From: Merdimonas faecis
GTDB lineage: Bacteria; Bacillota; Clostridia; Lachnospirales; Lachnospiraceae
Length of the DNA stretch: 64,000 nt
Assembly (NCBI RefSeq): GCF_001754075.1
Contig: NZ_MIEH01000003.1
Coordinates: 1-64,000 of the forward strand
Reading direction: 5' to 3'
Shown one piece after another: positions 41,574 through 51,199 of this stretch; position 1 is the first letter of the stretch; each line of letters opens with the position of its first letter. Under the pieces are notes generated by a model. The model did not search any database. It was not told the DNA's origin and worked only from the letters and a program-made list of their open reading frames with translations. A program made the position numbers and the translations under genes.

Positions 41574-41829
41574 CTTCGGTTTCCTCCTGTTCGTCGGTAT
41601 AGTCTGCGTCCGGCTGCGGCAAAGCAATTTCGCCGCTGGCGTAAGCGGAGAGGAACGCGGCAAGCTGCGCCCCGTCAAGGTGTACCGCTTTCACCATTTG
41701 AACGATCTGCGCATTTTCTTCCTCGATTTTCTGCGCTTCAAGGTCTTTCAGTCTTTTTTGGTATTCAAGGATTTTCGCCCTCGTTTTCTCAATATCCCGT
41801 TCGATACGGTCAAGTTTCGTGTTTGCCAT
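41563..41829 (-). CDS. DUF4315 coiled-coil protein
   Basis: An 88-residue protein with an N-terminal coiled coil (MANTKLDRIERDIEKTRAKI, then QKRLKDLEAQKIEEENAQIV) and an acidic end. It fits DUF4315, always found between the NlpC/P60 and DUF4366 genes of Tn1549-like elements. Start ATG 41829 with AAAGGAG upstream. Overlaps the next gene by 11 bases. Confidence 0.83.
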   Translation of the reverse strand: MANTKLDRIERDIEKTRAKILEYQKRLKDLEAQKIEEENAQIVQMVKAVHLDGAQLAAFLSAYASGEIALPQPDADYTDEQEETEDEA

Positions 41830-41850
41830 AGAAATAAACTCCTTTCAAAG

Positions 41851-43818
41851 TCAGTTGTAATGTAGCCGCCCATAGGCGTAAAAATGGGATTGCCAATAGC
41901 TTGTATCAAGTTTTGCGTATTGTATCGGGTCGCCACAATGCAGCATGACGGGGCTTCCGTCCCCGTCCTCGCCAACGTAGATACCCACATGAGATACGCC
42001 CGGTGTGTCGTATGTACCCGTAAAGAAAACCAAATCCCCCGGCTGCGGGTTGGAAACGCGGGTTGAAATGTTGTAAAGCCCCTGTGCCCCAAGTCTGCCC
42101 GTATTGTATAGGCCGCTGTTCGTCAGCACATAGCTAACAAAACCGCTGCAATCAAAAGAGGTTTCCGGGCTGCTGCCGCCCCACACATAAGGAAAACCGA
42201 CATACTTTTCCGCTTCCTCAATGAGCCGCGCAAACTGTTCATCTTCCAGATAGGCGGGCGGGATTTCATAATCCGCTGGCGGGTTTTCATAGTATTTTGA
42301 AATATAGCCGGATTGCGGGAAAAGGTCGGGTCTGTTCCCAAGCGACGACATATACATAGCGTACATGGATAGCTGTTCCTCGCCCATAATGTAAACGGGA
42401 ACATGGGAGAGGTTGAAGTTTTCCAAATCCACATTGAGAATGTAATAGTTATAGGCTACTTCAACGTCGTATTCGTTGCCCTCGCTGTCCGTCCGCGTTT
42501 CGGTGCGGTAGCGTACCTCGACTTCCTCCGTAACCGTCAAGATATACTGTTTATCAAAGAGCATTTCAAGGGTGCTTTGCGCTTCATCGAGAGTAAACAC
42601 GCCCTCATGCCAAGCGGAGAGGATAGAGATTAGCACATACGGGTCATGCTCGATCTCGTCAGCCGTTACCCGGTATTCGTCATAGCCGGGGTATTCGCTT
42701 TCGATGTTATCCAGCATATCCTGTAACTCGGCTTCCATAGCGACATACGCGCTTTCTGCGCCTGTAATATCCGCGTCCTCGGAGAGATAGGACGACGCAA
42801 TCAAGCCGCTTCCGCTGTTGCCGCCGAACAGGGAACAAGAGGACAAACCGCCGAAAAACAGAAGCACGATAAAGGCAATCCCGCCCACGATCAAACAGCC
42901 TTTCCAATGCCGGACGACAAAGAACGTCGCCCGTTTGGTTTCCTGCGCCGTTTTCTTTGCTGCCTTTGCGGTGGCTTCGGCGGTCTTTTTCACCTTGCCG
43001 CCCGTTTTCAACGCCTTTGCATACTGCTTTTTAATGCGCTGCTTTTGCCAAAAACGGGAAATCGGGTTAGAGTGCGCAAGGGCGGGGTTATCATGCAGCG
43101 CCTTTTGATAGAGAAAATCGGCGTTTGCCTTTGCTGCCTTTTTCTCGGCTGCTGCCGCCGCCCGGTAAGGTTTCAGCTTATGGCTGCGTATGCCGCGTTT
43201 TACTGCCCGCGTCGTCATGCCGCCCGCTTTCTCGCCCACAAGTTCTATCCTGTGTCCGCTTTCCACACCGACGTTTTCTTTCTCCACCTCATAGATTTTT
43301 CCATGTACGGCGGCGTCCAATTCCTGCGCCGGACGGGATAACGGGTTATGACGCAACTTGCCGTTTGGGGGCTTATCCGTTTTTTCAAAAGCAAGGCGCG
43401 TCTTTGCTTTGCCTTTGGCTTCGTCAAAAACGCGCTCTTTCTTGATTTTGGTCTGTTTGGGGATAGCTGCCCGCGCTTTGTCTAAACGGTCAGCCGCCGT
43501 ATCGGATTTTTTGATTGCCTTTTGCAGGTCCGGCGTTGCCCGTTCCGCTTCGGAAAACTGCAAGCGGGAAGAATGGGTTTTAGGCTGCGCCGCGTCAAGG
43601 GCTTTTTTCTCCGCGCCTTTTGCTGCGTGTCGCTCAATCTCTGCGCCGATATGCTGCACAACCTTTTCCGCTGCCGCGCCTGCGGGGGCTGAATAGTTTT
43701 CCTCCTGCGGCCTTTCGCTGATACTGGACGTTTCGCCCGTCGTGAGGTTTTCCGCAACCGCACCGTCGCGGGTCATTTTCTGCGTTACCTTGTCCGGGGC
43801 TTTCCATTCCTTGCTCAT
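41851..43818 (-). CDS. NlpC/P60 peptidoglycan hydrolase of the conjugation system (VirB1-like, CD1108 type)
   Basis: A 655-residue protein that should open the cell wall for the mating channel. The N-terminal 290 residues are basic and Ala/Lys-rich, facing the cytoplasm. A membrane segment follows at about 305-330 (GCLIVGGIAFIVLLFFGGLS). The outer part carries a helical domain and then the NlpC/P60 peptidase: catalytic Cys in SFDCSGFVSYVLT, His in GVSHVGIYVGE, third residue in MLHCGDPIQYA. The start overlaps the DNA methyltransferase stop by four bases. Confidence 0.88.
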   Translation of the reverse strand: MSKEWKAPDKVTQKMTRDGAVAENLTTGETSSISERPQEENYSAPAGAAAEKVVQHIGAEIERHAAKGAEKKALDAAQPKTHSSRLQFSEAERATPDLQKAIKKSDTAADRLDKARAAIPKQTKIKKERVFDEAKGKAKTRLAFEKTDKPPNGKLRHNPLSRPAQELDAAVHGKIYEVEKENVGVESGHRIELVGEKAGGMTTRAVKRGIRSHKLKPYRAAAAAEKKAAKANADFLYQKALHDNPALAHSNPISRFWQKQRIKKQYAKALKTGGKVKKTAEATAKAAKKTAQETKRATFFVVRHWKGCLIVGGIAFIVLLFFGGLSSCSLFGGNSGSGLIASSYLSEDADITGAESAYVAMEAELQDMLDNIESEYPGYDEYRVTADEIEHDPYVLISILSAWHEGVFTLDEAQSTLEMLFDKQYILTVTEEVEVRYRTETRTDSEGNEYDVEVAYNYYILNVDLENFNLSHVPVYIMGEEQLSMYAMYMSSLGNRPDLFPQSGYISKYYENPPADYEIPPAYLEDEQFARLIEEAEKYVGFPYVWGGSSPETSFDCSGFVSYVLTNSGLYNTGRLGAQGLYNISTRVSNPQPGDLVFFTGTYDTPGVSHVGIYVGEDGDGSPVMLHCGDPIQYAKLDTSYWQSHFYAYGRLHYN

Positions 43819-44771
43819 GGGCTTTCACCTCCAATCCGCTGTTTCGCAAGGTTACAGTATTCGGGGTTGATCTCAATACCAATATAGCGGCGGTCAAGGC
43901 TTTTTGCCGCCGCTGCGGTGGTTCCGCTGCCTAAAAACGGGTCAAGGACAATCCCGCCGACGGGACAGCCCGCCAAAATGCACGTTTCCGCAAGTTTCGG
44001 CGGGAAAGCTGCGAAATGCCCGCCGCGATAGGAAGCTGTGTTGATCTGCCAAACGTTGCGGCGGCTGCGGACGGGGCATATCAACTCATCGGCGTATGCG
44101 CCCTTTTCGCGGGGGCGGTTGATTTTCTGCGGTTGGTTTTGCCCCGGAACAGTAACGTTATACTTGTTTCCTTTGCTAACTCCGCTTTTCAGCCGACCCG
44201 CCGTTGTGAGGGCTATCGGCTCGGCTACCGCTTGCCAATCGTAAAAATACTTCTTTGACTTGGTAAGCAGAAACACATATTCATAGCAGCGGGTCGGCCT
44301 GTCCCGCGTGCTTTCCGGCATGGGGTTCCCCTTATGCCAAATGATAGAACTGCGCAAATACCAACCGTCGCCCCGCAAGGCAAGGGCTACAAGCCACGGA
44401 ATACCGATTAGGTCTTTCGGCTTGCAGCCGGGGGCGCGGTGGTTTACCGCCACTTGCTGCCCGTTCCTGCCTTTGGGGTATTTCGGGTCTTGGTGGTCGG
44501 CTTTGCTGCCTGTGCCGCAATAAGTGTCCGCGATATTCAGCCAACAAGTACCCTCCGGCGTAAGCACCCGCTTTACCTCATGGAAAACCGCCGTAATGCG
44601 GGAAACATATTCCTCCGGCGTTGCTTCCCGCCCGATCTGCCCGTCTGTGCCGTAATCGCGCAAAGCATAGTAGGGCGGGGACGTTACGCAACAATCCATA
44701 CAGTTATCCGGCAAGGTTTGAAGTACCTGCAAGCTGTCGCCGCAATAGATTTTGTCCGTTTCTATCCTCAT
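43815..44771 (-). CDS. Solitary DNA (N4-cytosine/N6-adenine) methyltransferase
   Basis: A 318-residue DNA methyltransferase of the beta-type layout: motif IV first (DCCVTSPPYYALRDYG, with SPPY) and the SAM motif I near the end (GIVLDPFLGSGTTAAAAKSL), followed by RRYIGIEINPEYC. The SPPY form suits N4-cytosine or N6-adenine methylation; which one is not decidable here. No restriction nuclease gene is nearby, so it probably works as an anti-restriction modification enzyme. It overlaps its neighbours by four bases on both sides, so it is embedded in the conjugation operon. Confidence 0.88.
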   Translation of the reverse strand: MRIETDKIYCGDSLQVLQTLPDNCMDCCVTSPPYYALRDYGTDGQIGREATPEEYVSRITAVFHEVKRVLTPEGTCWLNIADTYCGTGSKADHQDPKYPKGRNGQQVAVNHRAPGCKPKDLIGIPWLVALALRGDGWYLRSSIIWHKGNPMPESTRDRPTRCYEYVFLLTKSKKYFYDWQAVAEPIALTTAGRLKSGVSKGNKYNVTVPGQNQPQKINRPREKGAYADELICPVRSRRNVWQINTASYRGGHFAAFPPKLAETCILAGCPVGGIVLDPFLGSGTTAAAAKSLDRRYIGIEINPEYCNLAKQRIGGESP

Positions 44772-47164
44772 GCCGACACCTCGCCGGGTTTGGTCGTCAT
44801 GACGCGATAGAGTTCTGTATTTTGCGGGAAACGGTCAATAAAGGGCAAAATCACGTTGCCGTAGAAAATAAGCCCCTCGCCCGCTTCGGAATGGGTTACA
44901 TAGGTCATTTGCTGCTGCGAAATGTTAAGCTGCTTTGCAAGGATTTCCCGGTCGCCCTGGGCTTGGTTGAGCATATAGACAAAATCGCTGTTTTCAAAAA
45001 CATTTGAAACTTCTCTGCTCGTCAAAAGGTCTTTGACGTTCTGCGTGATACCTGTCGGAATACCGCCCCACTTCCTAAAACGCTTCCAAATCTCGACGCT
45101 GTATGCTGCGGTCTGTTCCTCTTTCAAGAGTAAATGAAATTCGTCGATGTAATACCGCGTCGCCTTGCCCTCGCTGCGGTTTACCGTTACTCTGTTCCAT
45201 ACTTGGTCTTGGACGATAAGCATACCGACTTTTTTAAGCTGCGTACCGAGTTCCTTAATATCAAAGCAGACAAGGCGATTATGAATGTCAACGTTTGTCC
45301 TGTGGTTAAAAATGTTCAAGCTGCCGTTTACATAGAGTTCCAATGCCGCCGCGATACGCTGCGCTTCCTTTTCCGGCTGCTTCTTGATCTCGTCGTAGAG
45401 GTCGCCCAAAATCGGCATATTCTCCGGCTTCGGGTCGGCAAGGTAGTTGCGGTACACGCTGATAACAGCGCGGTCAATCAAGGTCTTTTCGACAGCTTCC
45501 AGCCCGTTTTTGCCGCCCATAATGAGTTCGCAAAAGGAAAGGATAAAGTCGCTCTTTAAGGCTATGGGCGTGTCGCCCTCGCTGTAATTGAGGTTAATAT
45601 CCATAGGGTTAATGTACTGCGTGCTGTTCTGCGAAACCTTGATAACCTGTCCTTTCAAACGTCCGACAAGGGGGTAATATTCGGCTTCGGGGTCGCAAAT
45701 GATAATGTCGTCGGACGTGATAAGAAAAGCGTTTGTGATTTCGCGTTTTGCAGAAAAACTTTTGCCACTGCCCGGTGTGCCGAGTATCAAGCCGTTGGGA
45801 TTTTTCAGCTTCTTTCGGTCGCACAAAATCATGTTGTTGGAAAGGGCGTTTAAGCCGTAATACAATGCTTCGCCGCTTTGGAACAGCTCTTGCACCGTAA
45901 AGGGAACGAAAACGGCGGTGCTGCTGGTCGTCAAGCCGCGCTGGATATGGATAAGGTTTTCCCCCAACGGGATAGAGGACATAAGCCCCTGTTCCTGCCG
46001 GTAGTCAAGGCGGGTCAAAATGCAGTTGTATTTCTGCGCGATTGCCGCCGCTCCAAATACTTCGTTATCCAATTTCTGCTTGGTATCTGCAAGGTTTAAG
46101 ACAAGCAGCGTAAGCAGAAACATTCTTTCGTTGCGGCTCTGCAAATCGCGGAGTAGGTTTTTTGCTTCCCCGCCGTAGGTGGCAAGGTCGGACGGAATAA
46201 TATCCATGTCGTAGCCGCTGCGGATTGCTTTTTTCTGTTCCTCGATTTTCATACGGTCAAGGTCGGTAATCTTGCGCTTAATCGTCTTGATTGCTTCGTT
46301 GTGGTCGATACTCTGAATGTGCAGATTGACGATAATCCCGTTTTCCGCGTCCATGAAGTCGGCAAGCATACGGTCGGAGAGTTCCGGCGCGACGATCTGC
46401 AAAAAGGAAACTGCGCCAAACTTGCCGCCCATTTGAAACATTCGCCCGTCGCCAAATCGGAAAGAGGACGGCGCGATAAAGTCTTTGACAGAAAGACCGC
46501 TTGCGGGTAGCCATTCCCACGCAAAGTTAAAGCGTTCCCCGTCCGGGTGGAAAATCCCATGCAGCACTTCAAGACGCTGTTTCCCGTCCAATACCCGCGC
46601 CGCCGCGCCGATCACCTTAAAATGGTTGAGGGTGTCCGTTTCAATGCGGGCAAGACGCGCCCGCGCCGATCTAATGTCCTTTGCTTCAACGGTAAAGGTG
46701 AGAAACTTGGTCTTGATAAGCCCGTTGTTTCCGCGTTCAAGCTGCGTTCTAAGCATTTCGGTGTATTCTGCTCTGATACTGTCGAAGTCATCATTCTGCG
46801 GCGCAATCGTGATACTGTTCTTGAAATCGTCCTTGTTCGCATGGCGGCTGATTAGGGAAAGCTGCACGCTGATAGAAGCGTCGAACGAGTTATACATATC
46901 GCAAAGGGCTTCAAAAATGGCGGTTTTGTCGTCCGGCTGCGCAAGCTGATAGTTGATGTCCTCAAACTCAATGCACTTGGAATACCGCCCGTTTGCAAGG
47001 CGGCAAATCCCGTCCTTATACATTCGCTCAAACGGTATGCTGTCCTGCGCCGTATGGGGCTTCCCGTCGCCCTTTGCCTGCCGGATAAGCGCGTCGATCT
47101 GTTTCTTTTCCTGCCGCGTAAGTTTACGCTTTTCGTTTTGGGTCTTTCCCTTTTCCTTTGACAA
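44768..47164 (-). CDS. VirB4/TraE-type conjugation ATPase
   Basis: A 798-residue ATPase that powers the type IV secretion channel. The N-terminal VirB4 domain contains DSIPFERMYKDGICRLANGR and INYQLAQPDDKTAIFEALC. The C-terminal motor has Walker A (LGTPGSGKSFSAKREI, about residues 470-485) and Walker B-type IIICDPEAEYYPLVGRL. The later part has YIDEFHLLLKEEQTAAYSVE and GGIPTGITQNVKDLL. Start ATG 47164 lies inside the end of the prgI gene. Intact. Confidence 0.93.
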   Translation of the reverse strand: MSKEKGKTQNEKRKLTRQEKKQIDALIRQAKGDGKPHTAQDSIPFERMYKDGICRLANGRYSKCIEFEDINYQLAQPDDKTAIFEALCDMYNSFDASISVQLSLISRHANKDDFKNSITIAPQNDDFDSIRAEYTEMLRTQLERGNNGLIKTKFLTFTVEAKDIRSARARLARIETDTLNHFKVIGAAARVLDGKQRLEVLHGIFHPDGERFNFAWEWLPASGLSVKDFIAPSSFRFGDGRMFQMGGKFGAVSFLQIVAPELSDRMLADFMDAENGIIVNLHIQSIDHNEAIKTIKRKITDLDRMKIEEQKKAIRSGYDMDIIPSDLATYGGEAKNLLRDLQSRNERMFLLTLLVLNLADTKQKLDNEVFGAAAIAQKYNCILTRLDYRQEQGLMSSIPLGENLIHIQRGLTTSSTAVFVPFTVQELFQSGEALYYGLNALSNNMILCDRKKLKNPNGLILGTPGSGKSFSAKREITNAFLITSDDIIICDPEAEYYPLVGRLKGQVIKVSQNSTQYINPMDINLNYSEGDTPIALKSDFILSFCELIMGGKNGLEAVEKTLIDRAVISVYRNYLADPKPENMPILGDLYDEIKKQPEKEAQRIAAALELYVNGSLNIFNHRTNVDIHNRLVCFDIKELGTQLKKVGMLIVQDQVWNRVTVNRSEGKATRYYIDEFHLLLKEEQTAAYSVEIWKRFRKWGGIPTGITQNVKDLLTSREVSNVFENSDFVYMLNQAQGDREILAKQLNISQQQMTYVTHSEAGEGLIFYGNVILPFIDRFPQNTELYRVMTTKPGEVSA

Positions 47165-47516
47165 TCGCCCGTACCTCCTTATCTAATCGCTCTTGCCGCG
47201 CAAGGGCGGCATAAAAATTGTTGGTCTGATAAGGTCGCTCTTTGGGGCGAAGAAACTTCACTTCCACAAATTGCCGAATAATCACTTCCAGCGGTTGCCC
47301 GTTTTTCTCGTACATGGCAAGCAAAAACATAGGCAGCATGGCAAGCACCATGCACAATGCCGCTGTGGTTGTTCCAACGCTGTCTTTTACCAAAAAGAAC
47401 AGCGGCAGTCCGATTGCTACCGCCGCGCTGAAACAAATTAGCTGTCGTTTCGTAAGGTTGAACATTACCTTGCTTTTGATTTTTGTTAAGTCCTTTGGGA
47501 CGGTTACATACGCCAT
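47124..47516 (-). CDS. PrgI family (VirB3-like) membrane protein
   Basis: A 130-residue protein from ATG 47516 (MAYVTVPKDLTKIKSKVMFN) with two adjacent membrane segments (LICFSAAVAIGLPLFFLV and TAALCMVLAMLPMFLLAMYE), as expected for the PrgI/VirB3-type partner of VirB4. Start chosen for the AAAGGAGG upstream; the longer frame is not supported. It overlaps virB4 by 41 bases. Confidence 0.87.
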   Translation of the reverse strand: MAYVTVPKDLTKIKSKVMFNLTKRQLICFSAAVAIGLPLFFLVKDSVGTTTAALCMVLAMLPMFLLAMYEKNGQPLEVIIRQFVEVKFLRPKERPYQTNNFYAALARQERLDKEVRAIVKGKGKDPKRKA

Positions 47517-47517
47517 T

Positions 47518-48414
47518 TCAAACCTCCTTTCTGCCCGGAATGTAATCTTCAAAACGGGGGACAGCATAGAAAAGCCGTTTGTTATTTACCCACCGTTGCA
47601 AATGGCGGGTAACAGGCGGGGCGGTTGGACGCTCGTAAATCATCACATACGGGTCAAAGCCCATAGCCCGCAAGGTGTTCACGCGGTATAAATCCTGTTC
47701 GTGAGTGCTGCCGTAGTTGGTAAGAACATACACGCGCCGCTGGCGGCTGCTCTTAATGGCGGTCAAATCCAAAAAACGTTGGAAATACCCGGTTAAGTCC
47801 TCGTCGGGATTATCCCATGCAAAATGTACCGCTTTTATCCGTACCCGATTTAACAGGCTGACATTATCCCTGTTCACAAGGCGAATATCCAGCCCTTGCG
47901 AAAAATCCACCCATGCGCGGCTTCGTATAAGCTGCTCAATGAGATTTTCATGGTCGGGACAGGCAAGCAGATTAGCGTCCATGATTTTTATTTCCGGCTG
48001 CCATTTCCAAAACTCGGACAAATCCGCAACCTTAACACTTTTGCGTCCCTCTTTACTGCTGACAATGCAAAACCCGCAATTTCTTGGACAACCCCGGCTT
48101 AAAAAGCCGTAGGCAATCCCGAAAAACTGCGGGTAGATAGAATAATCCGGGTAACTGTGTTCCACTTCCGGCGGCAAGCGGTTTTTCGTGTCGTAGCCCG
48201 TACCGCCGAAAATAACTTGTTCCGCGTTGGTAACGGTTATCGTGTCTTTGGAATAGGTGTCCGTAAAGACGCGGCTTTTATATACAAGGTCGTACCGCCC
48301 CTTTGCGTTCCACCATTCCACCGTATGCCCCTTTGCTTTATGATACGCGGATAGCTTCATCAAGCAGAGGTTGGGGAAATTATGGCTGTCAACGTCGATT
48401 AAACCGATTTTCAA
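47518..48414 (-). CDS. Radical SAM protein of the conjugation operon
   Basis: A 298-residue radical SAM protein. It begins at TTG 48414 (KIGLIDVDSHNFPNLCLMKL, a B12-binding-like start), which has GGGGGTGA upstream; a GTG at 48426 is the alternative. The 4Fe-4S motif is in SRGCPRNCGFCIVSS (CxxxCxxC). Relatives occur in the same position in Tn1549-like ICEs. The reaction is unknown, and it is unclear why a conjugation operon carries it. It sits between virB6 and prgI with spacings of 1-16 bases. Confidence 0.8.
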   Translation of the reverse strand: MKIGLIDVDSHNFPNLCLMKLSAYHKAKGHTVEWWNAKGRYDLVYKSRVFTDTYSKDTITVTNAEQVIFGGTGYDTKNRLPPEVEHSYPDYSIYPQFFGIAYGFLSRGCPRNCGFCIVSSKEGRKSVKVADLSEFWKWQPEIKIMDANLLACPDHENLIEQLIRSRAWVDFSQGLDIRLVNRDNVSLLNRVRIKAVHFAWDNPDEDLTGYFQRFLDLTAIKSSRQRRVYVLTNYGSTHEQDLYRVNTLRAMGFDPYVMIYERPTAPPVTRHLQRWVNNKRLFYAVPRFEDYIPGRKEV

Positions 48415-48430
48415 ATCATAACTCACCCCC

Positions 48431-49294
48431 TTAATGTGCCGAAAAGACGCTCTTTGCAAGGCTTCCCGTTTTGAAAAGCGTAAAGCACAAGAGGACGGTA
48501 TAGCCCATGCAAGCCCAGATCGCGCCGGAAATGTCGTCGGTCGCTGCGATTGTTTGTATCAACACCGCATAAATGCCGACACACACCAAGATCAGAAACG
48601 CCTGAAAACCAAGCGCAAGCAAAGATTTTAAGTAATTCTGTCCCATGCTGCCCCATTCGTGATTTACCATTGTTGCCATCGGGATAGGGGCAACGCTCGT
48701 TACAAGATATATTTCAATCATGCGCCCATACACCACAAGCATAATGCAGATTGACAGGGCTTTCATGGTAAGCCCTACAAAGAGGGATTGAAACCATAAC
48801 CCCAAAAGACCGCCCACGCTCATAGCGTCGAGTTTTGCTTCAATGTCGGTAATGACGGTGGTAACGTCTATGCTTGTATCGGATATGATAACCCCCGCGC
48901 TCTGATTGACGACGCTCTGCGTAACGTCGAAAACTCCCATGACGATGTTCCAAGTGTTTGTTACCAGCAGCACCGCAACAAAGGTTTTGAAAATCCATTT
49001 GAAAAAAATCCAAGTGTCGAGATCGTGCAGATTGTTTTTTTCAATTACAAGCTGGATTAGTTCATAACACATGACAAAGGTAATGATAACGCCCGCAATC
49101 GGTACAATGACGTTTTCCGAAAGGCTGCGTATCATGTTGAATATGCCCGCGTTCCACCCGGCGGGGGTCGTGCCGACTTGCGTTGCAATTTCTCCAACCT
49201 CTGTATTTACGCTGTCAAACAAGCCGGAGAGGTTCGATAAAATCCCGTCTGTCAAAATGCCGCGAAACCAATCTTCAATCATCTGCCATATCAA
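48431..49294 (-). CDS. VirB6/TrbL-like multispanning conjugation protein
   Basis: A 287-residue integral membrane protein with about six hydrophobic segments, such as VIVPIAGVIITFVMCYELIQ, WIFKTFVAVLLVTNTWNIVM, ALSICIMLVVYG and FQAFLILVCVGIYAVLIQ. Start ATG 49294. It matches the CD1107-type VirB6/TrbL protein of CTn elements, forming the inner-membrane part of the mating channel. In an uninterrupted ICE-B, maff2 would lie immediately upstream. Confidence 0.87.
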   Translation of the reverse strand: MIWQMIEDWFRGILTDGILSNLSGLFDSVNTEVGEIATQVGTTPAGWNAGIFNMIRSLSENVIVPIAGVIITFVMCYELIQLVIEKNNLHDLDTWIFFKWIFKTFVAVLLVTNTWNIVMGVFDVTQSVVNQSAGVIISDTSIDVTTVITDIEAKLDAMSVGGLLGLWFQSLFVGLTMKALSICIMLVVYGRMIEIYLVTSVAPIPMATMVNHEWGSMGQNYLKSLLALGFQAFLILVCVGIYAVLIQTIAATDDISGAIWACMGYTVLLCFTLFKTGSLAKSVFSAH

Positions 49295-49364
49295 AAGTTA
49301 ATCCCTCCTTTCCCGCGCCCTCCCGTTTCCGAGAGGGCGCGGCGGGTGGTATTTGTTTTAGGCA

Positions 49365-49458
49365 TTATCCAAAAAGTTTGGAAAGAAGCGGAACAAGGGT
49401 GCCGCCGATCAACGCGACGCCACCGCCCGCCATAAGCTGCTTCATGCCCTGGCTCTTT
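49365..49458 (-). pseudogene. Maff2/VirB2-like pilin gene of ICE-B, C-terminal part (split by IME-3)
   Basis: The last 31 codons of maff2: after the IME-3 junction the frame reads K-SQGMKQLMAGGGVALIGG and then TLVPLLSKLFG and stop, the second hydrophobic segment of the family. Its N-terminal half is at 61888-62012. Joining GGCGCAAA (from 61888 upward on the - strand) to GAGCCAGGGC (from 49455 downward) restores GAKSQGMKQ without a frame change. Confidence 0.88.
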
Positions 49459-49506
49459 ACTGATGTGCGATAAAGAAGTAATAGAAATGTAAAAAATTTT
49501 GCCGTT

Positions 49507-49539
49507 CCTATCCGGCACTTGGCCATTGTGTCGGATAGG
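49507..49539 (-). terminator. Hairpin after the IME-3 recombinase
   Basis: CCTATCCG and CGGATAGG form an eight-base stem seven bases downstream of the recombinase stop. A T-rich stretch follows only after GAACGGCAAAA, so termination is probable rather than certain. Confidence 0.5.
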
Positions 49540-49546
49540 TCGGGCG

Positions 49547-51166
49547 TTAGGCTTCGGGCAAGTCAATCTTGCCGACAAAGCTGTAATAAATCTCAATGTC
49601 CTGCCTGCGGGTGCCGTTCTCGTCATAGCTACACTCATGCACGACGATTTTTTCAATCATTTCCCGCAAGAGGGTGGGGGTCAATTCCTCAAAGGCAAGG
49701 TGCTTTCGGACGATACCCATAAACTTTTCCGCGTTGACGGTGGCGGCCTGCGACTTGTCCAGTTCGGCCTGCAAAGCGGCGGCGCGGTCTTTCAGTTCCC
49801 GCTGTTCCTGCTCATAGTCTGCTGACAGTTCCATGAAACGCTCGTCACTGATTTTGCCGTTCACATTGTCCTCATACAGCCGCTTAATAATGCGGCTCAC
49901 TTCGGCAATGCGCTCCTGCGCCTGTTCAAGCTGCCTGGTGGTTGCGGCGGTCTTTCTCTTGCCGCCGATCTCGTTCTGCTGGATAAGCAGCTTCACAAAG
50001 CGGCTCTCATGCTTGGCGGCATACTCCGTCACTTGCCGGAGATTGGAGAGGACACCGGCGGTCAACAGGTCGGTGCGGATAAAGTGCGCCGTACAGTCGC
50101 GGGTGCGCTTCTTGTAGCTGCCGCAGATGTAACAGTCCTGCTTGCGGTTCTTGTTCTGATACCGCTGCTGGTACATCACATGGCCGCAGTCGGCGCAGAA
50201 CAGCATACCGGAGAACAGCCCCACTTCATCATAGCGGTTCGGGCGTTTGCGCTGCTTGCGTAACTCCTGCACGCGCTCCCATGTTTCCCGGTCTATGATA
50301 GGCTCATGGTGGTTCTCAAAAATGGCCTGCTTCTCCACGGGGTTCTCTACACTGTGTTTGACCTTGTAAGAGGGCTTTTCCGTCTTGAAGTTTACCAGAC
50401 AGCCGGTGTACTCCCGGTTTTCGAGGATATGAACGACGGTGTTTGTCGCCCATTTACACTCATAGCCGGGGTGGTAGCGGCGTGTGCTGCCTGTCCTGCG
50501 GTATTCCAGCGTCCCCGGCGTGGGGATTTGCTGCTCCGTAAGCATACGGGCAATCTTGGTCGGGCCATTCCCGGCAAGGCAAAGCTGGTATATCTGCTGG
50601 ACAACCGGCGCGGTTTCCTCGTCAACGATATAGTTCTCGTCCTCGTCCATGAGGTAGCCATAGACCGGCTTGCTGGTAACAGGCTTGCCGCTCATGCCTT
50701 TTGCTCGTTTTACTGCCTTGATTTTCTTGCTCGTATCTCTCACCAGCCATTCGTTGAACAGATTTCGCAGAGGGGTAAAATCGTTGTCCATGCTGCCGTT
50801 TGCGCTGTCCACATTGTCGTTGACAGCGATAAAACGCACTCCCTTTTGAGGGAACAGCATTTCCGTGTAAAACCCTACCTGCAAGTAGTTTCGCCCTAAC
50901 CGGCTCATGTCCTTGACTATGACGGTTCCGACTTTCCCGGCTTCAATGTCTGCAAGCATGGCTTGAAAACCGGGTCTTTGAAAGTTCGCGCCGGAGAAGC
51001 CGTCGTCGGTGTACCAGCGCAGATTAGTAAAGCCGTTCTGCTTGGCGTAGGTTTCCAAAATCCTTTTCTGGTTCGATATGGAATTACTCTCGCCTTGCAA
51101 CTCGTCCTCATGGGACAATCTCGGATAAAGGGCGGTAATGAGGTTTTGGGTGGCTTGTCTTAACAT
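49547..51166 (-). CDS. Large serine recombinase of IME-3 (maff2-targeting)
   Basis: A complete 539-residue recombinase. Catalytic part: [20 protein letters not shown] with the nucleophile in YPRLS, then [15 protein letters not shown] and VKDMSRLGRNYLQVGFYTE. Recombinase domain YGYLMDEDENYIVDEETAP; zinc ribbon CADCGHVMYQQ ... CYICGSYKKRTRDCTAHFI; then a coiled coil and an end with VVHECSYDENGTRRQDIEIY. Start ATG 51166 behind GGAGG on the - strand. Its N-terminal 62 residues equal those of the truncated IME-2 copy. It lies next to the element end at 49459. Since two such elements sit at the same maff2 position, this enzyme probably recognises the maff2 site. Confidence 0.92.
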   Translation of the reverse strand: MLRQATQNLITALYPRLSHEDELQGESNSISNQKRILETYAKQNGFTNLRWYTDDGFSGANFQRPGFQAMLADIEAGKVGTVIVKDMSRLGRNYLQVGFYTEMLFPQKGVRFIAVNDNVDSANGSMDNDFTPLRNLFNEWLVRDTSKKIKAVKRAKGMSGKPVTSKPVYGYLMDEDENYIVDEETAPVVQQIYQLCLAGNGPTKIARMLTEQQIPTPGTLEYRRTGSTRRYHPGYECKWATNTVVHILENREYTGCLVNFKTEKPSYKVKHSVENPVEKQAIFENHHEPIIDRETWERVQELRKQRKRPNRYDEVGLFSGMLFCADCGHVMYQQRYQNKNRKQDCYICGSYKKRTRDCTAHFIRTDLLTAGVLSNLRQVTEYAAKHESRFVKLLIQQNEIGGKRKTAATTRQLEQAQERIAEVSRIIKRLYEDNVNGKISDERFMELSADYEQEQRELKDRAAALQAELDKSQAATVNAEKFMGIVRKHLAFEELTPTLLREMIEKIVVHECSYDENGTRRQDIEIYYSFVGKIDLPEA

Positions 51167-51199
51167 AAAATCCTCCGTTTCCGACAGCCAGCCCCACTA

